Shown piece by piece: positions 1 to 6,252 of a stretch of DNA of 13,192 nt. Below the pieces are notes generated by a model. That model did not search any database, was not told the DNA's origin, and saw only the letters and a list, made by a program, of their open reading frames with translations. The DNA comes from an uncultured bacterium. Its GTDB lineage: Bacteria; Actinomycetota; Actinomycetes; S36-B12. The DNA lies in assembly GCA_903954205.1 (NCBI GenBank), contig CAJBMR010000154.1, forward strand, positions 1 through 13,192. Direction: 5' to 3'. The translations under genes and the position numbers were made by a program. Every line of letters starts with the position of its first letter. Positions within the stretch are counted from its first letter, which is position 1.

Positions 1-183
1 CTGCGTGGGATTGACGAAGTCCGTGACGATGACACGGCCGTGGGCGGGCAGCCGCCGGCGTGCCTCTCGCATGAGCTCCGCGTGACCGTCATGCAGGGCA
101 CCCATCGTCATGACGACAGCGGTCGGAACGCGAGCGGCTGTCGCGGCATCGAGTTCCACCCGCGTGGTGGCGAGGAGGGTCAT
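1..183 (-). CDS. panC: Pantoate--beta-alanine ligase (pantothenate synthetase), N-terminal part; 3' end outside the window
   Basis: The last step of pantothenate synthesis joins pantoate and beta-alanine using ATP, in the cytoplasm. Only the first 61 codons are present. The translation contains TAVVMTMGALHDGHAEL at about residues 22-38, the PanC nucleotide-binding signature with the HxGH-type motif (HDGH). It ends in VTDFVNPTQ, matching the FVNPxQ segment of the family. The ATG at 183 is preceded by a strong ribosome site (GGAGAGGGAG), and its first bases overlap the stop of the DUF2520 gene (ATGA, 180-183), so the two are probably translationally coupled. The family assignment is firm. Whether the gene is intact cannot be judged. 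Confidence 0.93.
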   Translation of the reverse strand, partial: MTLLATTRVELDAATAARVPTAVVMTMGALHDGHAELMREARRRLPAHGRVIVTDFVNPTQ

Positions 184-1046
184 CGCTCCCTCTCCGACAG
201 GACCCCGCGCAGCGCCTCGGCATCCGCGGGGTTGAGCCTGCCCGCCGCCTGGGCGCGCTCCACGGTCGCGAGAGCAAGGGCGCGATAGATGCGCTCCACA
301 TCGCTGTCGGGCATCTGCTCGATGTGCGCGCGCACGGTCGCGTGATCGCCGCGGGCCACCGGACCCGTGAGCGCCAGATCTCCTTCACGAAGCGAGTTGT
401 CGAGAGCCGCCGTGAGCAGAGGGCGCGCGATGCGTTCCGGCTCGGCAACTCCCGCTGCCGCCAAGAGATCCAGTGTCTGCGCGACCAGGGTGACGAGGTG
501 GTTGGCACCGTGCGCGAGTGCCGCGTGATAGAGCGCTCGCCGATCATCAGAGACCTCGACGGGATCACCGCCCATCTCCATGACCAGGGCGGCGGCAATC
601 GAGGATCCCTCACCGGCGGCGGTCACGCCGAAGGGGCAATCATCGAGTCGGTCGAGGTCGAGGCTGGTGCCGGTGAAGGTCATCACCGGGTGAGCGGCGA
701 TGGCGATCACACCATCCAGGGGCGCGAGGATCGCGAGGCCGTGGCGTCCGGAAAGGTGCATGACAATCTGGCCCGGGCGCACATCCGGCGCCAGCGACTG
801 CACCACCTGCGGCAGGGCATCATCGGGCACGGCGAGGACGAGAAGGTCGCACGATCTGGCCACCTCGGCCGGCGAAGCGATGCGTACGCCGGGCAGCAGA
901 GCCTCGGCGCGCACTCGAGAGATGTCGCCGCGAGCCGAGCACGCCACTACTTCATGCCCCGCCCGACGCAGGGCGGCACCGATCACGGCACCGGCGCGCC
1001 CGGTGCCGATGATGCCGACGCGAAGGCGCGGGGGCGGACTCACCAC
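180..1046 (-). CDS. Rossmann-like / DUF2520 domain protein, putative NAD(P)-dependent oxidoreductase
   Basis: A protein of 288 residues. The N-terminus has a dinucleotide-binding fold with the glycine motif GIIGTGRAGAVIG at about 11-23, followed by the basic-end segment ACSARG. A second strand, LLVLAVPDD, sits near 68-76. The middle has HPVMTFTG (about 118-125), typical of DUF2520 proteins, and the rest is a helical C-terminal domain like those of ketopantoate reductase and pyrroline-5-carboxylate reductase relatives. Family members often sit directly upstream of panC, as here (4-base overlap), so a role in the pantothenate pathway is likely. The exact reaction is not shown by the sequence; ketopantoate reduction is one possibility. 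The GTG at 1046 is chosen because TACCCT lies exactly 6 nt upstream and there is no Shine-Dalgarno site. A second GTG follows at 1043. Confidence 0.87.
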   Translation of the reverse strand: MVSPPPRLRVGIIGTGRAGAVIGAALRRAGHEVVACSARGDISRVRAEALLPGVRIASPAEVARSCDLLVLAVPDDALPQVVQSLAPDVRPGQIVMHLSGRHGLAILAPLDGVIAIAAHPVMTFTGTSLDLDRLDDCPFGVTAAGEGSSIAAALVMEMGGDPVEVSDDRRALYHAALAHGANHLVTLVAQTLDLLAAAGVAEPERIARPLLTAALDNSLREGDLALTGPVARGDHATVRAHIEQMPDSDVERIYRALALATVERAQAAGRLNPADAEALRGVLSERER

Positions 1047-1052
1047 ATCGGC

Positions 1053-1058
1053 AGGGTA
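1053..1058 (-). promoter_or_regulatory. -10 element (TACCCT) for a leaderless DUF2520-panC transcript
   Basis: TACCCT on the minus strand fits TANNNT and is followed by exactly 6 nt before the GTG at 1046, which would place the transcription start on the start codon. It lies in the 28-nt gap after the MidA-like gene, so DUF2520-panC may be transcribed separately from the upstream operon. No convincing -35 was found. Confidence 0.5.
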
Positions 1059-1074
1059 GACGCATCGTCACTGC

Positions 1075-2031
1075 TCAGCGTCGGGCGTCCCAGCGCAGCC
1101 AGCCCACGCCACCGAGTCGGCCTGGGTCGCGCAGCCGCAGGGCCTCGAAGTGCCGCTCCACCTCGGTGGCGGAGGGCTCCTCGGGCAAAGGCGGAGCGAC
1201 GACCTGATCTCGCTGGGCACTGAGCACCGTCCCCGGCACCGCGTCGGCACAGGAGTCGAGAGCGACATGGGCGGTGAGGTTCGCTGATCCATCGGGCAGC
1301 GGCTTCACCAGACGACCCCCCCGGTATGCGGCCAGGGTGCCGTGGCGGTGTCGCAACTCACGCTCGATGCGCACGTGTCCGTAGTCGGTGGCGAGGATTG
1401 CCCCGTCGTCGACAAGTCGGCTCATCCACTGCCACGCTCGGTCACGCGTGGTGCCGAGCTCCGCCCTATCTCCGGGCTCCCTCAGCGGCCACCATCTCTC
1501 GAGCCATGCACGAGCCTCGGCCGCATCAACGCCGAACTCAGTGCACGCATCGTCATCCTCGAGCGACGGTCCGAGGGTCTGGATGCCCCACCGATCGACG
1601 AGCACGAGTCGATTGACGCCGTCGTGGTCTCGCTCGACGACATCGCAGGGGATCTCGTCGAGCCACTCGTGCGCCATGACCACACCTCGAATCGGCGCGA
1701 TTGCCAATGGCGCAGGCGCCTCGGAGACGACAGACTCGATCCCCGAGCGCCGATCTGGACGGACATCGACTCCTACCCAGCGCGCGCGTGTGGCCAGATC
1801 GCCTGAGCGCTCGCGAACGTCGGCGAGCAGACCGCCATCGCCACAGCCGATGTCCACGACCGTGAAGTCCGCCGGATGACCCAGTCGCGCATCCACTTCA
1901 CGGACAATCTCCGCGATCCGCTCCGCGACAAGGGGGCCCGATGACGTGGTGAAGTGGCTACTCGGCTCCTCCGTCGACCAGAACTCGCGGGCGGCATGCC
2001 GCCATGCCTGCGACCAGGTCTCGGCGTTCAT
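1075..2031 (-). CDS. SAM-dependent methyltransferase of the MidA/NDUFAF7 family (COG1565-like)
   Basis: A protein of 318 residues. SAM-binding motif I is VVDIGCGDGGL (58-68). The acidic second strand is WVGVDVRPD (85-93). HEWLDEIPCDVV (121-132) corresponds to the NEfLDAlPv motif of MidA proteins. ATDYGH is at 214-219 and LTAHVAL at 252-258, matching the D(I/L)TAHVDF segment of the family. It is shorter than many MidA proteins (often over 350 residues). NDUFAF7, the mitochondrial member, methylates an arginine of complex I subunit NDUFS2, a NuoD homologue, and a NuoD-like gene lies two genes away, divergently transcribed. The ATG overlaps the stop of the PH-domain gene (ATGA, 2028-2031). No clear ribosome site precedes it, suggesting translational coupling. 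The family call is strong; the substrate is inferred. Confidence 0.85.
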   Translation of the reverse strand: MNAETWSQAWRHAAREFWSTEEPSSHFTTSSGPLVAERIAEIVREVDARLGHPADFTVVDIGCGDGGLLADVRERSGDLATRARWVGVDVRPDRRSGIESVVSEAPAPLAIAPIRGVVMAHEWLDEIPCDVVERDHDGVNRLVLVDRWGIQTLGPSLEDDDACTEFGVDAAEARAWLERWWPLREPGDRAELGTTRDRAWQWMSRLVDDGAILATDYGHVRIERELRHRHGTLAAYRGGRLVKPLPDGSANLTAHVALDSCADAVPGTVLSAQRDQVVAPPLPEEPSATEVERHFEALRLRDPGRLGGVGWLRWDARR

Positions 2032-3299
2032 CCGCGCAGCCGGGCCCGACGCATCTCATCCACCTCGCGCGGGGCCAACGCCGCCACATCCTCCTCGGCA
2101 AGATGTCGCCCAGCGACGTCGACAGGCCCCGGTGCCACGTCGGCGTGCACCGTCGCGAGGCCAAACCGCCTCTCCCACGGACCCTGGGTGACGCGCACCG
2201 ACTGGACCCGGGCATGCGGAGCGATGGATGTGCGCAGGGTCATGCGACCCGAGCGCGTCGCGATGACCTGGGGTGTGATGGCGCATGCGAGTGAACGCCA
2301 GGTGAGGGGTGCGCGCCACCGCGCCCGGGAGGGCGCGCTCTCGAAGGGGAGTGCATCCACATCGACATCAGGGAGCACTTCCGCGAGGAGCCGCAGAGCC
2401 TCATCCCGCGGAGCGACGGGGATGAGCACATCAGGCCGCACCTCGTCGCCCTGCACTCCGGCGATCGTGACGGTGACGCGCACCCAACCCCAATGCCGCC
2501 ACAGGAGCGGGGACACGATCGACACTGCGTGCACGCGATCCGGGGGGATCGTGCGCGACTGCGTGGACAGCAGCCCCCGCTGGATCCTCAGCCCCTCCCT
2601 CGTCCGCGCGACCCGGAAGTCGTAGTTGGCGAGGAATTCCGTCACGACAGAGAGGATGGGCAGACCTCCGGTGATGATCACCAGGACGAGGCCCGCGGGT
2701 CCCTGGCTCAAGGAAGTGACGACGAGCAGGAGGATCGTCGCGAGCAGCAGGCCCGCGGTGACCGAGCGCAGGAGCAATCCCGCGAGAAGGCGGCCGGCCG
2801 GCACCTGTGCGAGTGCCTGCGACTGCGGTGCGTCATCGGACTCCTCCGCTCGGGTGACCTGGAGGATGAGGCCGCGAAGGGCATCTGCATCGGCGCGCGT
2901 GAGATAGCGCAGGATGATGCGCGAGTCACCAGACCCCGCCACTTCCACGCGCACTTCCACGAGTCCGGCTAGGCGCGCGAGGAAGGGGGCGACGATGTCG
3001 ACGCTTTGCAGACGCGAGAGCTGGAGGCGGCGTGCAGACCGCTGGATCAGCCCGGAGTCCAGGCGCAGGTCGCCGTCATCGTCGATCCAGAAGGTCCGTC
3101 GCCACCAGGCAAGCCAGGCCACGGCCACAAAGACCGCGTAGCCGATCAACGCGCCGACGACAGCGAGCACCACAAACGGAATGCCGCTGCGTTCGACGAT
3201 GGCCGCACCAGGGCCTATGAAGAAGAGCACCGCGGCAGGCAACGCAGGAGCAGCCTGGACCAGCGGACTCAGCGGGCTCGTGCGCCGGGGCTGCATCAC
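2028..3299 (-). CDS. Membrane protein with bacterial PH (DUF304, YdbT-like) domains
   Basis: A protein of about 423 residues and the larger of two adjacent bacterial-PH proteins. Two hydrophobic segments at about 12-68 precede a first bPH unit (DDDGDLRLDSGLIQRSARRL, then LSRLQSVDI). A second hydrophobic pair at about 170-215 precedes a second unit (RTREGLRIQRGLLSTQSRTI, then PPDRVHAVSI). A weaker third repeat (ARVQSVRVTQGPWERRFGLA) ends the protein. The pattern of strand, GLI/GLL turn, R-rich strand and Q-S-V/H-A-V is characteristic of YdbT. The GTG at 3299 overlaps the upstream stop (GTGA) and lies 10 nt after GGAGAGGA; the ATG at 3296 is an alternative. The function of these YdbS/YdbT pairs is poorly known; membrane-associated binding or scaffolding is inferred from the fold. 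Confidence 0.85.
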   Translation of the reverse strand: MMQPRRTSPLSPLVQAAPALPAAVLFFIGPGAAIVERSGIPFVVLAVVGALIGYAVFVAVAWLAWWRRTFWIDDDGDLRLDSGLIQRSARRLQLSRLQSVDIVAPFLARLAGLVEVRVEVAGSGDSRIILRYLTRADADALRGLILQVTRAEESDDAPQSQALAQVPAGRLLAGLLLRSVTAGLLLATILLLVVTSLSQGPAGLVLVIITGGLPILSVVTEFLANYDFRVARTREGLRIQRGLLSTQSRTIPPDRVHAVSIVSPLLWRHWGWVRVTVTIAGVQGDEVRPDVLIPVAPRDEALRLLAEVLPDVDVDALPFESAPSRARWRAPLTWRSLACAITPQVIATRSGRMTLRTSIAPHARVQSVRVTQGPWERRFGLATVHADVAPGPVDVAGRHLAEEDVAALAPREVDEMRRARLRG

Positions 3300-3793
3300 A
3301 GGCCGGCGGTCCTCTCCTCACCGCGCGCTGCCAGTCGATCACGAAGGTCGGCGGCATCCGCGGGCAGCAGGCCGGGAATCGCTGCGTCGGTGGTGGCTGC
3401 CGCGGTGTGCAACTGCACGGTCGAGATGCCCAGCCACCGATCGATGGGACCCGCGCGCAGATCGACCATCTGCATGCGGCCGTAGGGCACGACCACAAGC
3501 CGGCGTACGAGGATTCCGCTCACGACGAGCAGGTCGCCTTCGCGTTCGGCGTATCCGAAGGAGCGCACGCGGCGTCCGATAATCCACCACGTCCAGACGA
3601 AGGCAGCGAGCGCCGCGACGGCGTAGACCACCAGCCACAGGACAGGCAGCGGCGTCAGTGCCAGGACCACACCTCCCGCGATGACGAGGACATACACAAG
3701 CACCAGCGTCACTCGCCGAGCCGTGGCGAGCCGGGGCGATACGGGGATCCAGCCGGCCACCGGCGGCGCGAAGGCATCGGCCGACGAATCCAT
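3296..3793 (-). CDS. Small membrane protein with one bacterial PH (DUF304, YdbS-like) domain
   Basis: A protein of 165 residues. A short N-terminal stretch is followed by two membrane segments (about 28-46 and 50-72, ending WTWWIIG). A single bPH domain follows: YAEREGDLLVVSGILVRR, VVPYGRMQMVDLRAGP, then LGISTVQLHTA. This is the classic YdbS layout, with the basic-strand turn and the GISTVxLHTA sequence. It is the first gene of an operon with the YdbT-like gene and the MidA-like methyltransferase, all overlapping. The ATG at 3793 is chosen because the domain follows at once and CAGAGT lies exactly 6 nt upstream. A GGAGG sits only 1 nt from the ATG, too close to act as a normal ribosome site. 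A longer upstream reading frame would run through the divergent gene and is rejected. Confidence 0.86.
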   Translation of the reverse strand: MDSSADAFAPPVAGWIPVSPRLATARRVTLVLVYVLVIAGGVVLALTPLPVLWLVVYAVAALAAFVWTWWIIGRRVRSFGYAEREGDLLVVSGILVRRLVVVPYGRMQMVDLRAGPIDRWLGISTVQLHTAAATTDAAIPGLLPADAADLRDRLAARGEERTAGL

Positions 3794-3799
3794 GCCTCC

Positions 3800-3805
3800 A
3801 CTCTG
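3800..3805 (-). promoter_or_regulatory. Candidate -10 (CAGAGT) for the PH-domain/MidA operon, leaderless
   Basis: CAGAGT on the minus strand has the key A and final T of a TANNNT box and ends exactly 6 nt before the ATG at 3793. It abuts the candidate -10 of the divergent gene, so the two promoters share the 25-bp gap. One mismatch to TANNNT keeps the confidence low. Confidence 0.35.
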
Positions 3806-3806
3806 G

Positions 3807-3812
3807 CATGCT
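3807..3812 (+). promoter_or_regulatory. Candidate -10 (CATGCT) for the NuoD-like gene, leaderless
   Basis: CATGCT has the conserved A and last T of a -10 box and ends exactly 6 nt before the ATG at 3819. No Shine-Dalgarno sequence precedes that ATG. Its -35 region would lie inside the divergent PH-domain gene. The match is weak and is supported mainly by its exact spacing. Confidence 0.3.
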
Positions 3813-3818
3813 CCCGGC

Positions 3819-4937
3819 ATGACCGAGGCGACCGTCGGCACGGGCATGGCCCCCGCCGACATCTCGCTCGACCTCGGCGACCTGCACCCCTCCGGGCATG
3901 GTGCACTCCGACTCAGGTGCCGCATCGACGGCCAGCAGGTCGTGGCAGCGGACCCCGAGCCCGGCCTGCTGCATCGAGGCACGGAAAAACTCCTAGAAGC
4001 CCGCGACTACCGCCAGGCACTCATGCTCGCCAACCGCCACGACTGGCTCGGCGCCGCAGTCTCCGAGATCGCGCTGGCCACCGCGGTTGAGCAGCTGCTC
4101 GGCCTCGAGGTTCCACCGCGAGCCACGTGGCTGCGCACACTGCTGTGCGAGATCACCCGGGCGTCCGCCGCGCTGCTCCACCTTGCCGGAGCAGCGACCA
4201 TGCCACCCCGCGGCGTTGCCGTCACGCACGCGCCGGGCATCGCCGCTCGCGAGGCGTGGCTGCGCTGCCTGGAAGCCCTCAGCGGAGGTCGCGTCCATCC
4301 GATGGTGACGCGCATCGGTGGACTGGCTCACGACGCTCCCACTGGATGGGGCGATCAGATCCACGCCGCTGTCGAACTCACGCGATCGGAGATCCCCCAA
4401 CTGCTCGATGCCATTGCCCTCACCGTGCCACCCGGCATCGCACCTCTCACCCGCGAGGCGGCCGTGCGCTGGGGAGTCGGTGGCCCGATAGCCCGCGCGA
4501 GCGGCCTGGATGAAGATCTGCGGCGTGACGCACCGGCACTCGCCTACCCGGAGCTCACCGATGTCGTGCGCGTTGTCACCGCGCACGAGGGAGACGCACT
4601 CGCGCGCTACCGCGTCCTCGCCGAGCAGGTCCTCGCCGATCTGGAGGTCATCGAAGCCTGCTGGGCGCGCACCCCGGAGGGCCCCATCGATGTCCGCCTA
4701 CCCAAGGTCGTGCGCGCTCCCGAAGGGGCTGCGTACTCATGGCTCGAATCCGCCATGGGACCCAGCGGTGCGTACGTCGTCTCGACAGGGGATGTCACGC
4801 CTTGGCGCGTGCGCTTGCGGACGGCCTCATATGCCAACGTGCAGGCGATGGGTGACGCACTACCGGGCACCACACTCGCCGATCTCCCAGCAGCGGTGGG
4901 GTCATTCCTCTTCGTGGCGGGCGACCTCGATCACTGA
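3819..4937 (+). CDS. Stand-alone NADH-quinone oxidoreductase subunit D (49-kDa subunit)-like protein
   Basis: A protein of 372 residues, against roughly 400-430 for true NuoD. It shows the subunit's hallmarks in order: LHPSGHGALRL (22-32), GLLHRGTEKL (49-58), ALMLANRHDW (67-76), RATWLRTLLCEITR (101-114), the LSGGRVH segment, and a C-terminal fold ending GSFLFVAGDLDH where complex I subunits end with a GxxDxVxGEVDR-type tail. Aligned by hand to the bovine 49-kDa subunit it keeps the quinone-site histidine (H27) but has W76 where tyrosine is usual and M128 where aspartate is usual. No other nuo genes are near, so this is a paralogue of the kind called NuoD2 in some actinobacteria, and its partner complex is unknown. 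The ATG at 3819 is chosen for domain fit; an in-frame ATG at 3792 would overlap the divergent gene. Confidence 0.85.
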   Translation: MTEATVGTGMAPADISLDLGDLHPSGHGALRLRCRIDGQQVVAADPEPGLLHRGTEKLLEARDYRQALMLANRHDWLGAAVSEIALATAVEQLLGLEVPPRATWLRTLLCEITRASAALLHLAGAATMPPRGVAVTHAPGIAAREAWLRCLEALSGGRVHPMVTRIGGLAHDAPTGWGDQIHAAVELTRSEIPQLLDAIALTVPPGIAPLTREAAVRWGVGGPIARASGLDEDLRRDAPALAYPELTDVVRVVTAHEGDALARYRVLAEQVLADLEVIEACWARTPEGPIDVRLPKVVRAPEGAAYSWLESAMGPSGAYVVSTGDVTPWRVRLRTASYANVQAMGDALPGTTLADLPAAVGSFLFVAGDLDH

Positions 4938-4943
4938 GGTCGC
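4921..4943. terminator. Possible bidirectional terminator hairpin between convergent genes
   Basis: GCGACCTC (4921-4928) and GAGGTCGC (4936-4943) form a perfect 8-bp stem with a 7-nt loop. The hairpin spans the stop codon of the NuoD-like gene and most of the 12-bp gap to the convergent 97-aa gene. There is no T-run, so any terminator would be of the tailless type seen in high-GC actinobacteria. Confidence 0.4.
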
Positions 4944-4949
4944 GCTCGC

Positions 4950-5243
4950 CTAACCCTTGCCGTGTTCGCGCAGGTAGGTGGCGAAGCGAGCGCGCAGCAG
5001 CGCCTCGGTGTCCTCATCGATATCGGGGCTGTCGCCGAACATCTGCTTGAAGGCCCTGATGGACTCGATGATGGTGCCGCCTGTCGATCCCAGGTCTCCA
5101 CCCTCGCCTTCGATAGCGACCATGCCGGGCATATGGGAGTAGACATCCACGAAGAAGCCCAGGTCGAGCCGGTGCTCTGCGACGTGGAAGGCACGCTGAC
5201 GCAACTCGTCAAAGGGGAGGTCTTCCAGCGGTGCATCGGTCAT
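4950..5243 (-). CDS. Hypothetical protein, 97 aa, acidic, soluble
   Basis: I do not recognise a named family. The 97-residue protein is acidic and soluble-looking, with no signal peptide or membrane segment. It begins with a helix-like stretch (LPFDELRQRAFHVAEHRLDLGFFVDVYSHM), has a glycine-rich turn (EGEGGDLGSTGG, about 45-56), and ends with helices (IIESIRAFKQMFG, then TEALLRARFATYLREHGKG). It lies 23 bp downstream of the DUF3180 gene on the same strand but has its own promoter-like TAGAGT exactly 6 nt before its ATG. It is convergent with the NuoD-like gene 12 bp away. The ordered helices, tight gene boundaries and precise leaderless signal support a real gene. Confidence 0.75.
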   Translation of the reverse strand: MTDAPLEDLPFDELRQRAFHVAEHRLDLGFFVDVYSHMPGMVAIEGEGGDLGSTGGTIIESIRAFKQMFGDSPDIDEDTEALLRARFATYLREHGKG

Positions 5244-5249
5244 GTGCGC

Positions 5250-5255
5250 ACTCTA
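5250..5255 (-). promoter_or_regulatory. -10 element (TAGAGT) for a leaderless transcript of the 97-aa gene
   Basis: TAGAGT on the minus strand fits TANNNT and leaves exactly 6 nt before the ATG at 5243. No Shine-Dalgarno site is present. It lies in the 23-bp gap behind DUF3180, so this small gene may be transcribed independently of the folate operon. Confidence 0.5.
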
Positions 5256-5266
5256 GTCGTCAAGCG

Positions 5267-5755
5267 TCACGGCTTGTCGTCGCCATCACGGAGTCGGCAC
5301 AGGCTCTCGAGCCACAGAGCTGCACCCACGAGCACGGCACAGGCGAGCACGCCAGCCACGGCTGCGGCCATGGATGAGGCACCGGTGGGGGTGTCACGTA
5401 CGCCGATGAGTCCCAAAGCGATACCGAGGTAGAAGCCGCCGATCAGCACCCCGGTGCGCGACGCCGCGAGCGCGAGGGCAGCGGTGCGGGCAGCCACGAG
5501 CGGCGGCATGGGAGGGGCGGGCCGTTGCACGCCCACGGTCGCAGCACCCGACACGGGCTTGCGGCTCAGTCGCCCTCGACTCAGCACGGTCCATCCCAGT
5601 ACGCCGAGGGCGAGAACCCACAGGGCCACCGCGGCCAGCCAGGGCACCCCGAGGATCCGACCCGCGACTCGTTCCACGAGGTCCACGAGCACCCATCCGA
5701 CGGCCATCGCAATGGCGGCGATAGCCACGAGCGGCACCCAACGGGTCGGTTTCAT
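5267..5755 (-). CDS. DUF3180 family membrane protein
   Basis: A protein of 162 residues with four hydrophobic segments, about 6-25, 38-58, 100-119 and 128-149. The linker PPMPPLVAARTAALALAASRTG (about 81-102) precedes the second membrane pair, as in DUF3180 proteins, and a short charged tail follows ALWLESLCR. Members are small actinobacterial membrane proteins commonly encoded directly after folK, as here. No biochemical role is known to me. The ATG at 5755 overlaps the folK stop (TGATG), and the membrane segment begins a few residues later, which decides the start. It is probably the last gene translated from the ftsH-fol chain. Confidence 0.85.
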   Translation of the reverse strand: MKPTRWVPLVAIAAIAMAVGWVLVDLVERVAGRILGVPWLAAVALWVLALGVLGWTVLSRGRLSRKPVSGAATVGVQRPAPPMPPLVAARTAALALAASRTGVLIGGFYLGIALGLIGVRDTPTGASSMAAAVAGVLACAVLVGAALWLESLCRLRDGDDKP

Positions 5756-6252
5756 CAGCGACCGCCGCCGGGCTGAGCCCATGACAGATCCGGGCGCGCG
5801 TTGACGCCACGGGGATCAAGCCCCAGGTCTGCGATTCGACCCTGCGGGAGTGCGGCATCGGCGTCGACGTCGAGCCACGGCACGCATACGAATGCCCGCT
5901 CGTGCGCGCGCGGATGCGGCAGGGTGAGGGCCGAGTCGTCAAGGACCGTGCCGTCCATGGCGATGATGTCGACATCCAATGTGCGAGGACCCCAGCGGAC
6001 TTCCCTTACGCGATCGCGGTCGGCCTCCACCTGCTGACACAGCTCCAGCAGTTCATGGGGCGCCAGGGTCGTCTCGACGATGATCACGGCGTTGAGGAAG
6101 TCATCCTGTTCGGGGCCGCCCACGGGTGATGTTTCGAAGATCCCGGATATCGCGATGACGTCGACGCGCTCGGCGAGGGCGTCGAGCGCCCCCTGCAGGT
6201 GGCCCATGCGATCACCGATGTTGGAGCCCACGGACAGGACGGCACGGCTCAC
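5755..6252 (-). CDS. folK: 2-amino-4-hydroxy-6-hydroxymethyldihydropteridine pyrophosphokinase (HPPK)
   Basis: Transfers pyrophosphate from ATP to 6-hydroxymethyl-7,8-dihydropterin, the step before dihydropteroate synthase, in the cytoplasm. The 165-residue length is normal for a single-domain HPPK. Visible motifs are SVGSNIGDR (7-15), the pterin-contact segment ETSPVGGPEQDDFLNAV (40-56), the HPPK signature RWGPRTLDVDII (86-97) with metal-binding aspartates D93 and D95, and LPHPRAHERAF (111-121). The GTG at 6252 overlaps the folB stop (GTGA) and is preceded by GGGAG at 5 nt. Its own stop overlaps the DUF3180 start. Confidence 0.96.
   Translation of the reverse strand: MSRAVLSVGSNIGDRMGHLQGALDALAERVDVIAISGIFETSPVGGPEQDDFLNAVIIVETTLAPHELLELCQQVEADRDRVREVRWGPRTLDVDIIAMDGTVLDDSALTLPHPRAHERAFVCVPWLDVDADAALPQGRIADLGLDPRGVNARPDLSWAQPGGGR

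Noticed and set aside
324..1223. 299-aa open frame on the plus strand opposite DUF2520 and the MidA-like gene
   Set aside because: It runs antisense across two well-supported genes and shows no recognisable motif; a codon-bias shadow.
3819..4937. Calling this gene nuoD of a functional complex I or a [NiFe]-hydrogenase large subunit
   Set aside because: The paired CxxC nickel ligands of hydrogenases are absent, no other nuo genes are adjacent, and key quinone-site residues differ, so only a NuoD-like label is supported.
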